Shown: positions 18,169 through 28,130 of the stretch, in pieces
Position numbering within the stretch: position 1 is the stretch's first letter
Layout of the letters: every line of letters begins with the position of its first letter
Origin: an uncultured Pseudomonadota bacterium
GTDB lineage: Bacteria; Pseudomonadota; Gammaproteobacteria; Steroidobacterales; Steroidobacteraceae
Direction: 5' to 3'
NCBI GenBank assembly: GCA_903879335.1
Contig: CAIRLC010000017.1
Coordinates: 62,001-126,000 of the forward strand
Length of the DNA: 64,000 nt
The notes under the pieces: model-generated
What the model was told of the DNA's origin: nothing
Seen by the model: the letters and a program-made list of their open reading frames with translations, nothing else
The model's database searches: none
Made by a program: the position numbers and the translations under genes

Positions 18169-19435
18169 CTTCACTCAGGAAGCACTGGTGCTTGATGCGG
18201 GCGATCCTTTAGCTTTCTTGCGGGACAGATTCGAATTACCGCTCGCTGCAGACGGCAGCCCGGCAATTTACTTATGCGGTAACTCGCTCGGACCAATGCC
18301 CAAAGGCGCGAGAGACGAAATCGCTGCCGTGTTGACACGCTGGTCAACGTTAGCCGTTCGCGGCCATCACGAGGGCGACTATCCGTGGCTCGTGTATCAC
18401 AAGCGATTCTCAGCCTCGCTGGCGCGCCTCACTGGTGCGCATGAGAGCGAGGTGGTCGCGATGAACACTTTAACGGTCAATCTGCATTTGCTCCTCGCTT
18501 CCTTCTACGAGCCAACCTCGCATCGGCACCGAATTCTGATTGAGGAAGGTGCCTTTCCCTCCGACCGACACGCTGTGGCCTCTCAAATTCTATGGCACAA
18601 CCGGCGTGTTGATGAATCACTCATTGAGGTCTCGCCCTCAACACTTGATGGCGTTTGGCAGACGGACGACCTGATCGAAAAAATTGATGCTGCAGGCGAC
18701 ACTCTGGCTCTGGTTTTATTGCCAGGTGTGCAGTATCGAAACGGTCAGGTCTTGGACATTGCTCGGCTCACGGCAGCTGCTCACCGAGTTGGAGCACGCA
18801 TCGGCTTTGATCTCGCCCATGCGGTGGGCAACGTGCCGTTAAATCTGCATGATCACGCGGTCGACTTTGCTGTGTGGTGTCACTACAAATATCTGTGCTC
18901 AGGGCCGGGTGCAGTGGGTGGAGCCTTCATTCATGACCGACACGCCCATGCCGCAGGACTCAAGCGACTGACCGGTTGGTGGGGCCATGACCTCGCGACC
19001 CGATTCCGCATGGGTCCGGAATTTCACGCCACGGCAGGCGCAGATGGATGGCAGTTGTCGAACCCACCGATCCTGTCACTCGCACCACTGGCTGCGGCCC
19101 TCGCCATATTCGATGAGGCTGGCATGACAAGGATGCGAGCCAAGTCGAACGCTCTAGACACTTTTGCGCGTCGAGTTATCGCGGCGCACTGTGGCAGTCA
19201 CATTCAAATCTTGACCCCCTCGGATGAAGCTTCACGAGGCTGTCAGTTAAGTCTGCGGGTGGTCGCCGGTCGCGAATATGGGCGACGCGTCTTTCAGCGC
19301 TTGGAGGCCTTAGGGGTCATTGGAGACTGGCGCGAACCGGATGTGATTCGACTGGCTCCGATGCCGCTCTACACCCGTTTTGCCGATGTCGACGCGGCGA
19401 TTAGCCGCCTTGCTGAAGCACTGGCGGACGCATGA
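18161..19435 (+). CDS. kynU: Kynureninase
   Basis: 424 residues, fold-type I PLP enzyme. Cleaves 3-hydroxykynurenine to 3-hydroxyanthranilate and alanine. The PLP lysine is in WCHYKYLCSGPGAVGG; the aspartate and histidine of FDLAHAVGN and the N-terminal YLCGNSLGPMP are kynureninase signatures. Length matches the family. Overlaps kynB and kmo on either side. Confidence 0.95.
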   Translation: MTDFTQEALVLDAGDPLAFLRDRFELPLAADGSPAIYLCGNSLGPMPKGARDEIAAVLTRWSTLAVRGHHEGDYPWLVYHKRFSASLARLTGAHESEVVAMNTLTVNLHLLLASFYEPTSHRHRILIEEGAFPSDRHAVASQILWHNRRVDESLIEVSPSTLDGVWQTDDLIEKIDAAGDTLALVLLPGVQYRNGQVLDIARLTAAAHRVGARIGFDLAHAVGNVPLNLHDHAVDFAVWCHYKYLCSGPGAVGGAFIHDRHAHAAGLKRLTGWWGHDLATRFRMGPEFHATAGADGWQLSNPPILSLAPLAAALAIFDEAGMTRMRAKSNALDTFARRVIAAHCGSHIQILTPSDEASRGCQLSLRVVAGREYGRRVFQRLEALGVIGDWREPDVIRLAPMPLYTRFADVDAAISRLAEALADA

Positions 19436-20793
19436 CCGCTATTTCCATCTTGGGTGGCGGTTGCACCGGCCCGCTGATTGCGTTGCTGCTCCAACGTCGC
19501 GGCCACGTTGTGACCCTGTATGAGCGACGACCCGATCCACGTCGGCACTCGGTTCCCGCGGGACGCTCCATCAATCTCGCTTTAGCCGACCGTGGCATAC
19601 GTGCTCTGGAGCAGGCGGGTCTCATGGATGAGTTGCGGCCGATGCTGGTCCCGATGCATAGCCGCATGATCCATGAGATCGGCAAGGCACCCCTATCGCT
19701 ACGTTATGGGCAGAAGCCGGAAGAACTGTTGTGGTCGGCTTCGCGAGCTATGTTGCACCGCGCTTTGATTGAGTCGGCTGTGGCCGCGGGGGTGGAATGT
19801 CGATTTGGACAATCCCTAGTTGATGCAGATTTCGCGTCGGATCTCGCCACATTAGAGGACGTGGATAGCAAGCACCGCTACAGCATCCGCATGAGCCCCG
19901 TCATTGCTGCGGACGGCGCTGGATCGGTCATGCGCAAATCGATGATGCGCGCTGGACTTTGCTCCTCGATCGAGGATGTATCGCCGCATAGCTACAAAGA
20001 ATTTCATATTGATGCCGACCCGTCCGGGGCGGCCCGGCTGTCGCCAGAGCATCTGCACATCTGGCCACGGGGTTCACACATGCTGATTGCCTTGCCCAAT
20101 GCAGATAACAGCCTTACCGCGACGCTATTCATGCCTACCGCGGGTGCAGACGCCAGTTTTGCGGCCCTCGAACAGGCAGCTGATGCGCATGCCTTTTTTG
20201 AGAGAGAGTTTCCTGACGCCCTAGCGCTGATCGACGATTTTGAAAAACAACACTTGAATCATCCGGTCGGTCGCTTAGCAACCGTCTACACGAACAATTG
20301 GCACGTGGACTCGCGCGTATTGCTGATCGGTGATGCCGCTCATGGAATCGTTCCATTTCACGGCCAAGGACTTAATTGCTGTTTTGAAGATTGCTTAGCG
20401 CTTGATCGATTGCTCGACGAACATTCTGATTGGCAGAGTGCTTTCGCTGCATTTAGCGCAGAGCGCAGGCCGAATTCAGACGCGATTGCACGGATGGCCA
20501 TCGACAATTACCTGGAAATGCGCGACGCCGTACGCAAACCGAGCTTTCAACTACAAAAAGAGCTATCTCTGGCCCTTGAGCGCCGGCACCCGAAACGATT
20601 TATCCCCAGATACTCCATGGTGATGTTCCATGCCGAGATTCCGTACGCGGAAGCCGAGCGGCGCGGCGAGATTCAGCTCGCCATCCTGGAAGAAACAACA
20701 CGCGGGCTTCGAAGCTTAGATGAAGTCGATCTGGCTTACGCCGATCACTTGGTCATGGAGCGGCTGACGATTCTCGCCGAACGAGCGTCCTAA
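19432..20793 (+). CDS. kmo: Kynurenine 3-monooxygenase
   Basis: 453-residue FAD aromatic hydroxylase. [13 protein letters not shown] near the N terminus binds [14 protein letters not shown] is the KMO-specific active-site strand and [16 protein letters not shown] the second FAD motif. Uses NADPH and O2 to make 3-hydroxykynurenine. With HaaO, KynB and KynU this gives all steps from formylkynurenine to the quinolinate precursor; tryptophan 2,3-dioxygenase and quinolinate phosphoribosyltransferase are not in the window. Its end overlaps the end of convergent folA by 41 bp. Confidence 0.95.
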   Translation: MTAISILGGGCTGPLIALLLQRRGHVVTLYERRPDPRRHSVPAGRSINLALADRGIRALEQAGLMDELRPMLVPMHSRMIHEIGKAPLSLRYGQKPEELLWSASRAMLHRALIESAVAAGVECRFGQSLVDADFASDLATLEDVDSKHRYSIRMSPVIAADGAGSVMRKSMMRAGLCSSIEDVSPHSYKEFHIDADPSGAARLSPEHLHIWPRGSHMLIALPNADNSLTATLFMPTAGADASFAALEQAADAHAFFEREFPDALALIDDFEKQHLNHPVGRLATVYTNNWHVDSRVLLIGDAAHGIVPFHGQGLNCCFEDCLALDRLLDEHSDWQSAFAAFSAERRPNSDAIARMAIDNYLEMRDAVRKPSFQLQKELSLALERRHPKRFIPRYSMVMFHAEIPYAEAERRGEIQLAILEETTRGLRSLDEVDLAYADHLVMERLTILAERAS

Positions 20794-21265
20794 ACGTGTA
20801 GGCATATTGATGACGCTCGTCGACATCGTGCGCCTCGGCAGACGTCTCTATCCAGTCACCGGGTGACCACGGTGGGAAACTCACGTCACCGTCAACATCT
20901 GAATGGACTGTCGTTAAATGCATGATCGTGACAGCCGGCAAGGCGATTCGATAGAGTTCCGCGCCGCCGATGACCATCAATGAACCAGGTCCTACCAAGG
21001 CTTGGGCTGCCTCTAGGCTCGTCACGACCTCTGCCCCAGTGAGGTTCAAATCAGCCTGTCGAGATAACACCAGATTGCGACGGCCCGGCAAGGGCCTGCC
21101 CAAGCTGTCCCAGGTCTTGCGGCCCATCAGAATGGGGTAACCCAACGTCAGCCGTTTAAAGTGCGCCAAATCAGCCGGCAAGCGCCATGGAAGGTCGTTG
21201 CCGCGGCCAATGACACCATTGCTTGCGACGGCCACGACGATTTCGAGACGAGCGGTTTCAGTCAT
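20753..21265 (-). CDS. folA: Dihydrofolate reductase
   Basis: 170 residues from the ATG at 21265 (an upstream in-frame start at 21292 gives nine unlikely extra residues). NADPH-dependent reduction of dihydrofolate. Typical motifs: [38 protein letters not shown], and [11 protein letters not shown]. thyA, which creates dihydrofolate, is about 11 kb away. Overlaps kmo tail-to-tail by 41 bp. Confidence 0.96.
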   Translation of the reverse strand: MTETARLEIVVAVASNGVIGRGNDLPWRLPADLAHFKRLTLGYPILMGRKTWDSLGRPLPGRRNLVLSRQADLNLTGAEVVTSLEAAQALVGPGSLMVIGGAELYRIALPAVTIMHLTTVHSDVDGDVSFPPWSPGDWIETSAEAHDVDERHQYAYTFRTLVRRESSAAP

Positions 21266-21373
21266 ACGGTCACCTATCCTGGATGCCCGCACACGCTACA
21301 CCGCACTCAGCCGCCTGCACAGAGGCAGACCTTAGATAGCGCCACCGTGACCGGATCGCCTAGACTGCGCGAC

Positions 21374-22096
21374 ATGATTCTTTTACTCGACGTAGGCAAC
21401 ACTCGCGTCAAGTGGGCGTGGCTCGAATATTTCGAGGTCGCCCCTGCGGGTGCCGTGGCCCACGATTCCACCCATCGGGCTTGGCAACGGGAAATTGAGG
21501 CAGACGGTCATCGGCCAAGCCGAGTCGTTGTCAGCAACGTCGCCGGCCCAGCCTTTGCCGCAGCCCTGACCCTGTGGTGCCGCGATCACTTTTCCGTGGA
21601 CCCTGAATTTGTGATTCCCGTCGAAGCGCTCCTCGGCGTTCGTAATGGCTATCGTCGCCCGTCGGCTCTCGGTGTCGATCGCTGGCTGGCCTTGATCGCC
21701 GCATGGCGGCGCTCGCCGCGCCCGACGCTCATCGTCAGCGGCGGCACAGCACTCACCATTGACGCGCTGGATGGACACGGTCGGCATTTGGGGGGACTCA
21801 TCCTACCGGGGCTCTTAATGCTGTCCGACACCCGCTCGGGCCTGTGGACCGAGCCGGACATCTCCCCCTCGGACGACCCTGGGCTGACACACCCATTGCC
21901 CATGATGCTCGCCGCCTCTGCCGAGCGCGCATGGCGTTCGCTGGCTGAACGATTAGGCACTCGACCCGGACTCCTGCTCACGGGCGGCGACGCGCAAAGC
22001 CTTGCTGAGCACATCGGCACGCCGGTTGAGATCGTGCCTGATCTCGTCCTCAATGGACTGGCAGCCGTGGCCACGAATGGGATCGTTCGCGCCTGA
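21374..22096 (+). CDS. coaX: Type III pantothenate kinase
   Basis: 240 residues from ATG 21374; a longer open frame upstream has no family similarity. First committed step of CoA synthesis. ASKHA-fold motifs DVGNTRVKWAW (phosphate 1), GVDRWLALIAAW and SGGTALTIDAL are intact. Type III enzymes need a monovalent cation and are not feedback inhibited by CoA. panC-panB lie about 3 kb away on the other strand. Convergent with the oxidoreductase at 22104. Confidence 0.93.
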   Translation: MILLLDVGNTRVKWAWLEYFEVAPAGAVAHDSTHRAWQREIEADGHRPSRVVVSNVAGPAFAAALTLWCRDHFSVDPEFVIPVEALLGVRNGYRRPSALGVDRWLALIAAWRRSPRPTLIVSGGTALTIDALDGHGRHLGGLILPGLLMLSDTRSGLWTEPDISPSDDPGLTHPLPMMLAASAERAWRSLAERLGTRPGLLLTGGDAQSLAEHIGTPVEIVPDLVLNGLAAVATNGIVRA

Positions 22097-22103
22097 TAGC
22101 CCG

Positions 22104-23393
22104 TTATAGTTTTAGGCGATCAAGCGCGCGATAGGCCTGCACCGCCAGGGGAAGGAACCATGGCCGGCCGTGGTAGTACGGACGCGTAGGAAAAGGAAGC
22201 CCTTCCAGCGCGGATGGCTTTGCCTGGGGATCGACCATCCGTCGACCAATGTGTTTGCCGTAATAGGTGGCCAACGGGACACCTTGGCCGCAATAGCCGA
22301 GGCTGTGATAGAGCCCATCCGTACCGCCTAAATGGGGCATCGTGTTAAAGGTGAACCCGACAAAACCCATCCAAGCACGGCTGATCTTCGCTTGCCGAAG
22401 CGCGGGAAACATTTCCGTCATCATCCGATGCATCACCGGCACGCACCGCGTGACTTCAGTCTCTCCGGCCGACGCTCTACCCCCAAAGAGGATGCGCCGT
22501 CCATCGGGGGAGGGCCGTACGTAGACCACGACGCGACGGGTGTCGCACACGTTACGTCCCGCCGGAATTAGCCGAGTCACCAAGGCAGGGTCTAACTCTT
22601 CAGTCGCAATAATATAGCTGCCCACCGGCATGACTCGCCGTTGATGCCAAATGGATAAACCGTCCGAATAGCCGTTTGTAGCAATCAGGACCTGCCGAGC
22701 ATTGACGATGCCACGTGCCGTCGTCACCACAAATCCGTCAGCCCTTCTCGTCATCGCATGTGCTCGGCAATGCCCAATGACCACAGCCCCCGCAGCAATC
22801 GCGCGCCGATAAAGCGCTTGCGATAATTTTGCCGGATGCACCGATGCATCCGACTTCACGACCACACCACCGAAATAGAGCGGGCTGTCCACAGCCTCGG
22901 CCAAGCGCGCCTTTGAGATCACTTCAAAAGGTTCGGCAAATTCTGTCGGCTGAGATTCAAAGGCCCGAACCAAGCCATCGAAATGACGCTGACTGTGTGC
23001 TCCCAGAAATCCGCCATTGGGGCGCCAATCAAAATCCAGCCCCTCATCAGCGGCCAGCGCCGCCAGCGCCGCATTGGCTTCTAAGCCCTCACGGTAAATT
23101 CCACCCGCCACACTCCGACCGTATTGCGCCGTCAAGCTTGCATGAGTGGGCTTAAAACTAAAGGCGACCTGACCGCCATTACGAGACGAACAACCACCGG
23201 CGATGGGCCCTGAATCGAGGACCAGAGTAGATCTGCCTGCCAAAGCGGTCTCCCGAGCCGCTGTCAGACCGGTATATCCAGACCCAATGACCAGGACGTC
23301 CACCTGATCCGGCAGCACCTGAGAGACATCCTGAGGCGCAGGAGTATCGTCCAACCAATAACAGGTGGGTTGATAGTCTGGCGCGAAAATCAT
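22104..23393 (-). CDS. FAD-dependent amine oxidoreductase (DAO family, PuuB-like)
   Basis: 429 residues of the DadA/PuuB flavoprotein family. FAD-binding VLVIGSGYTGLTAARETALAG near residue 35 and SRNGGQVAFSFKPTH, a stretch shared with gamma-glutamylputrescine oxidase, are evident; the C-terminal GYCGQGVPLATYYGKHIG binds the flavin. It would oxidise a primary or secondary amine to an aldehyde. The gene overlaps the upstream aldehyde dehydrogenase-like gene by ATGA, the order expected for oxidase plus aldehyde-processing enzyme. Exact substrate unknown. Confidence 0.78.
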   Translation of the reverse strand: MIFAPDYQPTCYWLDDTPAPQDVSQVLPDQVDVLVIGSGYTGLTAARETALAGRSTLVLDSGPIAGGCSSRNGGQVAFSFKPTHASLTAQYGRSVAGGIYREGLEANAALAALAADEGLDFDWRPNGGFLGAHSQRHFDGLVRAFESQPTEFAEPFEVISKARLAEAVDSPLYFGGVVVKSDASVHPAKLSQALYRRAIAAGAVVIGHCRAHAMTRRADGFVVTTARGIVNARQVLIATNGYSDGLSIWHQRRVMPVGSYIIATEELDPALVTRLIPAGRNVCDTRRVVVYVRPSPDGRRILFGGRASAGETEVTRCVPVMHRMMTEMFPALRQAKISRAWMGFVGFTFNTMPHLGGTDGLYHSLGYCGQGVPLATYYGKHIGRRMVDPQAKPSALEGLPFPTRPYYHGRPWFLPLAVQAYRALDRLKL

Positions 23394-24751
23394 CAGGTCA
23401 GACTCCATATTCTCAGTGGATCCAGTTCATAGAAATCCGGTAACACGCCGGACGCATAGGCTGGTCGGTAGGTTGGCCGACGTCCAGCAACGAGTGGCGG
23501 CGCCACGAAGTCAGACTGCGGCAAGTTGATCCAGACGGCGCTGGCCTCGACGGGCGCTGCAAAAGCACATAATTCATCTTCGTCAGCGCCATAAAGACTG
23601 AGTCCGAAAGGATCAGCAAAATCGCGGACGGCGGCGAGTACCTCAGCATCGTCAGCATAAGAGGTCACGGTGATGACCGGTCCGGCCATCTCCTCCCGCA
23701 TTGGCAAGGCACCCTGACGAACATCGGCCAATATCGTCGGCTGTAGCCAATTGCCGCGCAAGCCGGAGGGACGGAATCGGAACCCGCCAAGGACCAACCG
23801 AGCACCCTCGCGCATTGATTTGACAACGCGATTTTCGCACTGTTTCGCTGCATCAACCGAACCCAAAGGTCCAATTAATGCGCTGGCATGGACAGGATCA
23901 TCGATCTCAAGCAACCCCACGTACTCATGCAAACGAGTTACGAAATCACTGGCGATCGCTTGATCGACGTAAATACGCCGACTTGACATGCAAGCCCGCC
24001 CACCATGACGCAAGCGCGACCAAGCAACCGCTCTTACAGCCAAATCGAGGTTGGCATCCGATCGCACGATTGCGGCATCTGCGGCACCAACCACCAGATT
24101 CAGCGCGCGCCCGGTTGCTTGCAACGCAGACGCGACGGTGGCCGAACCGGTGAAAGAGATGGCCTGGATACCCTCATGATGGGCTAAACCTTGTGCAAGC
24201 CCCTTGTCACCTGTAACGATATTCACAACGCCCGCTGGTAACGAGGCCCATGCTTGCGCGAGCTGTAAATTTGCCAATGCCCCCCCAAACGGCGGCACCA
24301 CCACTACTGTGTCACCCGCCATCAGTGCAGTGGTTATTTGTCGGACAACGGGCAATATTGGCGACGACGATGGACCAAAAATAGCGCGGACGCTACCTTG
24401 CGCAGGGCGCCCGCCTGCCGGTGGGTAGCGCAGCGTCAGCAACGCAGCGTCTACGGATGCCCGAGCTTCGCGCTGAGTCAAACCTCCCTCACTGACTAAA
24501 ATATCCATCAGTTGAGCACGACACTCGGTGACTGCCTGCGCTACCGTTTGCAACGCCGTGTAACGGTCATCCTCTTTTAAAGACGACCAGTGAGCTAACG
24601 CTCCTTGTGCGCATTGCACGGCTTGATCTAGGTCGCTCAGCGCGCACTCGGCCACTGAGCCTATGGACTTTGAATTCGCCGGATTAGTCACCTCACGCAC
24701 GGCTGACGTTGCCGCATCGCGGAAGGCCCCACCAATGAAAATCTGAGACAT
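23393..24751 (-). CDS. Aldehyde dehydrogenase-fold protein with altered active site
   Basis: 452 residues, recognisable as an ALDH by the FTGS box (about 199-203) and the nucleophile context GRACMSSRRIYV (Cys254). Other key positions differ from the family: the general-base glutamate of LELGGK is Asn218 (LNLVVG), the oxyanion asparagine of PWNFP lies in a changed FGPSSSP stretch, the NAD-contacting KPSE lysine is replaced (VVVVPP), and EEIFGP reads EEMAGP. It may be a CoA-acylating or non-canonical enzyme, or a partner protein for the coupled flavoprotein. Not frameshifted. Confidence 0.75.
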   Translation of the reverse strand: MSQIFIGGAFRDAATSAVREVTNPANSKSIGSVAECALSDLDQAVQCAQGALAHWSSLKEDDRYTALQTVAQAVTECRAQLMDILVSEGGLTQREARASVDAALLTLRYPPAGGRPAQGSVRAIFGPSSSPILPVVRQITTALMAGDTVVVVPPFGGALANLQLAQAWASLPAGVVNIVTGDKGLAQGLAHHEGIQAISFTGSATVASALQATGRALNLVVGAADAAIVRSDANLDLAVRAVAWSRLRHGGRACMSSRRIYVDQAIASDFVTRLHEYVGLLEIDDPVHASALIGPLGSVDAAKQCENRVVKSMREGARLVLGGFRFRPSGLRGNWLQPTILADVRQGALPMREEMAGPVITVTSYADDAEVLAAVRDFADPFGLSLYGADEDELCAFAAPVEASAVWINLPQSDFVAPPLVAGRRPTYRPAYASGVLPDFYELDPLRIWSLT

Positions 24752-24819
24752 TAATTACACCTCACAACCGCGCATGCCAGATCCGGTCAGGGCCTGACAG
24801 CATCCGGCGCAATCGGCAT

Positions 24820-25638
24820 TCAGAACTCTAGATTGTCGATCAGCCGAGTGGAGCCTAATTGTGCCGCGCCGAGCACAACCGCAGGCTCGCCCGGCACGTA
24901 GCTAGATAGCGACGCATGACGCACCGCCACGTAATCGGGTTTCCATCCGGCAGAGGCTAACGCTGATACCGCCGCAGCTTCAGCTCGGTCAACCGAAGTA
25001 CCGAGACGGACTTGATCAGCAGTAGTCGCCAAGACCTGCTGAAGTAGCGGCGCTTGTTGCTGTTCTTCGAGTGAGAGGTAAGCGTTGCGGGATGACAGCG
25101 CAAGGCCAGACGAGGACCTGACGGTTTCAACAGCCATAATCTCAACCGGTAAGCCGAACTGCTCCACCATCGAACGCACGATCAATAGCTGCTGATAATC
25201 TTTCTTACCGAAGATCGCATATCGAGGACCCACGATCGACATTAATTTCAAGACGACGGTACAGACGCCTGAAAAAAAAGCAGGCCGCGACGCTCCCTCA
25301 AATATAGCTGCGAGTGCGCTCGGTGGAACAACGGTAAATGGATGGGCGTCTGGATAGAGTTCTCGCTCGGTAGGCGCGAATACAAAATCACACCCTTCCC
25401 GTTCCAATAACTCGCAATCTCGCTGAAATTGCCTTGGATAACGTTCAAAGTCTTCGCCAGCACCAAATTGCAGCCGGTTCACGAAGATGCTGGCAACTAC
25501 CGGCGCACCGACGGCTTTTGCGTGACGAACGAGTGCGAGATGCCCGTCGTGCAGCCCGCCCATCGTGGGAACAAGTGCGATTCGGGTTTGGCCTACTAGC
25601 GCTTGACGAACCGACGCAATCGTTTCGAGTACACGCAT
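24820..25638 (-). CDS. panC: Pantothenate synthetase
   Basis: 272 residues. Condenses pantoate and beta-alanine with ATP. The nucleotidyltransferase motifs TMGGLHDGHLALV (HxGH) and SSRNAYLS are intact, as is FGKKDYQQL. Only 9 bp downstream of panB, so the pair is an operon. panD, which would make beta-alanine, is absent from the neighbourhood. Confidence 0.96.
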   Translation of the reverse strand: MRVLETIASVRQALVGQTRIALVPTMGGLHDGHLALVRHAKAVGAPVVASIFVNRLQFGAGEDFERYPRQFQRDCELLEREGCDFVFAPTERELYPDAHPFTVVPPSALAAIFEGASRPAFFSGVCTVVLKLMSIVGPRYAIFGKKDYQQLLIVRSMVEQFGLPVEIMAVETVRSSSGLALSSRNAYLSLEEQQQAPLLQQVLATTADQVRLGTSVDRAEAAAVSALASAGWKPDYVAVRHASLSSYVPGEPAVVLGAAQLGSTRLIDNLEF

Positions 25639-25647
25639 AGCGTTGGA

Positions 25648-26454
25648 TCAGTAACCGTGGACGAGGTCATTAGGAAAGCGACCCTCTTTGACGTCCTCAA
25701 CATAGCGGCGCACCGCGCTCTGGATATTTGCCGAACCTTCGGTGAAATCTTTGACGTAACGCGGCATGCGGCCTGCGGTCAGGTTGAGCATGTCATGGAG
25801 TACCAAAACTTGGCCATTCACACCCGATCCCGCACCGATACCGATGACCGGAATCGGCAACCCTTGGGTCACCGAACGAGCTACCTCCGCGGGCATCAAT
25901 TCGAACACCAACATGTCTGCACCGGCTTCAGCCAACGCTGACGCTTCTGCTCTGAGCCGGTTGACACCGGCTTCATCCCGACCTTGAACACGATAACCAC
26001 CGAGGGAATGAACAGATTGCGGGGTGAAGCCCAAGTGACCACAGACCGGAATACCGCGCTCAACGAGCGCACGGACGAGGTCAGCGGTCCAACCGCCACC
26101 CTCCAACTTCACCATATGAGCGCCGGCCTTAATGAGTCGAACGGCGTTCGTGATCGCGTCATCTCTCTGGCCTTGGTAGCTGCCAAAGGGCATATCAGCA
26201 ATCAACCAGGCCCCTTGATTACCCCGCGCAACACAGGCCGTGTGGTAGACCATGTCGTCCATGGAGACGGGCAAGGTGTCCCGACGCCCTTGGCAGACCA
26301 TACCCAGCGAGTCTCCAATGAGGATCACGTCAACGCCCGCAGCATCTAGGACGTGCGCGAAGGTTGCGTCGTAACAGGTCAACATGGCGATAGGCTCGCG
26401 CTTCGCATAGAGTTGGCGCAGGCGGTGGAGCGATGGTCGTGGTCGATCTTGCAT
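25648..26454 (-). CDS. panB: 3-methyl-2-oxobutanoate hydroxymethyltransferase
   Basis: 268 residues from ATG 26454 (an alternative start at 26481 adds nine). Uses methylene-THF to hydroxymethylate ketoisovalerate. Motifs GDSLGMVCQG, MVKLEGG and GHLGFTPQSVHSLGG are typical of this TIM-barrel enzyme. Upstream of panC. The methylene-THF it needs is also a product of the betaine demethylation genes later in the window. Confidence 0.96.
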   Translation of the reverse strand: MQDRPRPSLHRLRQLYAKREPIAMLTCYDATFAHVLDAAGVDVILIGDSLGMVCQGRRDTLPVSMDDMVYHTACVARGNQGAWLIADMPFGSYQGQRDDAITNAVRLIKAGAHMVKLEGGGWTADLVRALVERGIPVCGHLGFTPQSVHSLGGYRVQGRDEAGVNRLRAEASALAEAGADMLVFELMPAEVARSVTQGLPIPVIGIGAGSGVNGQVLVLHDMLNLTAGRMPRYVKDFTEGSANIQSAVRRYVEDVKEGRFPNDLVHGY

Positions 26455-26558
26455 AGAGCCGTAACCCGAAACCGAGTTCAAACGCGCTTTTTGATGCGGC
26501 GCAAAATGTGAGTATCGGCAACCCGGCGCCAGAGCGCAACCGGGGCGCCCTCAAAGCT

Positions 26559-26585
26559 GGGGTGGGCGTGCTTTACGCCCACCCC
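26559..26585 (-). terminator. Perfect 11-bp inverted repeat after mmsA
   Basis: GGGGTGGGCGT and ACGCCCACCCC flank a 5-base loop, 8 bp past the mmsA stop and before the panB start. There is no U-tract on either side, so it is either an inefficient intrinsic terminator, a 3' stabilising stem or a processing site separating mmsA from panBC transcription. Confidence 0.5.
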
Positions 26586-26592
26586 ATAACGA

Positions 26593-28122
26593 TCACTTCA
26601 TCGTCGGCATGACAAAGTCAGCACGCATCGCTTCGGGCTCCGGCCAGCGCTGCGTGACAGTCTTCAGGCGCGTATAGAAGCGCACCCCCTCTGGTCCATG
26701 CATGTGGTGATCGCCGAATAACGACGAGCGCCAGCCGCCAAAGCTGTGGAACGCCATTGGCACCGGGATTGGCACATTGACACCCACCATGCCTACTTCA
26801 ATGTCACGCACGAATGCATGCGCAACCGCGCCGGAGCGCGTGAATACAGCGGTACCGTTGGCGAACTCGTGACTGTTCACGAGAGCAACGGCCGAGGCGT
26901 AGTCCTCCACTCGAACGATAGACAATACCGGCCCGAAGATCTCCTCACGGTAGATGCTCATCTCCGGCTGCACATGATCAAATAACGTCGGGCCAACGAA
27001 GAAGCCGCGTTCCGCTCCGGGTACCGTGATGCCACGGCCATCTGTCACGAGGGTAGCACCGTCAACCTGGCCGGCGTCGATATAGCCGGTCACGCGATCA
27101 CGCGCCAAGCTGGTGACCAGTGGGCCCATTTCTGCGGCGGCGTCGTCGGATGCGCCAACCTTGAGCGTGCCGATACGACGAGTCAGACGCTCTACGAGCG
27201 CATCAGCCGTCGCGTCTCCGACAGCCACCACGACCGAAATGGCCATGCAGCGCTCGCCTGCAGAACCGTACGCTGCACCAATGATGGCTTCTGTTGCGCC
27301 ATCAAGATCAGCATCTGGCATGACGATCGCGTGATTCTTCGCACCGCCCAATGCTTGTACGCGCTTGCCGTGCAATACACCCTGTTGTTGAATGTACTTG
27401 GCGATTGGGGTCGAGCCGACAAAACTGACGGCTGCAATACCTGGGTGCTCGAGAATCGCATCCACTGCGAGCTTATCGCCCTGAATGACGTTGAACACAC
27501 CATCGGGCAGACCGGCTTGCTTGAGTAATTCAGCGAGCAGCAAAGACACCGATGGATCACGCTCGGAAGGCTTCAGGATAAAGGCGTTACCGCATACGAG
27601 CGCGACTGGGAACATCCACATCGGCACCATGGCCGGGAAATTGAACGGCGTGATGCCGGCCACCACGCCCAATGGCTGGCGCATGGCAAAACTATCCACC
27701 CCGGTCCCTACGCTCTCGCTGAATTCGCCTTTCAACAACTGTGGCGCGCCACAGGCGAACTCAACAACTTCCATGCCGCGAGTCACCTCGCCTTCTGCAT
27801 CGGCGAGCGTTTTACCGTGCTCTTCCGAGAGCACCCGTGCAATCAGCTTGGCGTTCTGAACTAACAGTTCCTTGAAGCGAAACATCACGCGCGCACGCGT
27901 CAAGGCCGGCGTACGACCCCATTTTTTCTGCGCGGCGGTGGCGACAGCCACAGCCTCATCGATATCGGCGCGCTCGGCCAGAGCGACTGAACGGACCACC
28001 TGGCCCAAGGTTGGGTTATAGACCGGGCTGTGCCGCTCACGTCGGCCAGAGATCACCTGACCGCCAATGAAATGCCCAACAACTGCCGGCGCTTCGTAAT
28101 TTTCAATACCCATATCGCTCAC
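26593..28122 (-). CDS. mmsA: CoA-acylating (methyl)malonate-semialdehyde dehydrogenase
   Basis: 509 residues. Converts methylmalonate or malonate semialdehyde plus CoA to propionyl- or acetyl-CoA with NAD+ and release of CO2. The MmsA-specific [17 protein letters not shown] (no general-base glutamate, as expected for CoA-dependent members) and nucleophile region [17 protein letters not shown] are clear, plus [15 protein letters not shown]. Sits 8 bp downstream of an omega-amino acid transaminase, so the likely role is disposal of malonate semialdehyde from beta-alanine. Confidence 0.93.
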   Translation of the reverse strand: MSDMGIENYEAPAVVGHFIGGQVISGRRERHSPVYNPTLGQVVRSVALAERADIDEAVAVATAAQKKWGRTPALTRARVMFRFKELLVQNAKLIARVLSEEHGKTLADAEGEVTRGMEVVEFACGAPQLLKGEFSESVGTGVDSFAMRQPLGVVAGITPFNFPAMVPMWMFPVALVCGNAFILKPSERDPSVSLLLAELLKQAGLPDGVFNVIQGDKLAVDAILEHPGIAAVSFVGSTPIAKYIQQQGVLHGKRVQALGGAKNHAIVMPDADLDGATEAIIGAAYGSAGERCMAISVVVAVGDATADALVERLTRRIGTLKVGASDDAAAEMGPLVTSLARDRVTGYIDAGQVDGATLVTDGRGITVPGAERGFFVGPTLFDHVQPEMSIYREEIFGPVLSIVRVEDYASAVALVNSHEFANGTAVFTRSGAVAHAFVRDIEVGMVGVNVPIPVPMAFHSFGGWRSSLFGDHHMHGPEGVRFYTRLKTVTQRWPEPEAMRADFVMPTMK

Positions 28123-28130
28123 TCCCTAAT

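Noticed and set aside
26330-26554. 74-codon minus frame over the panB start
   Set aside because: Overlaps panB in another frame and has low-complexity composition; the gap before mmsA is only about 140 bp.
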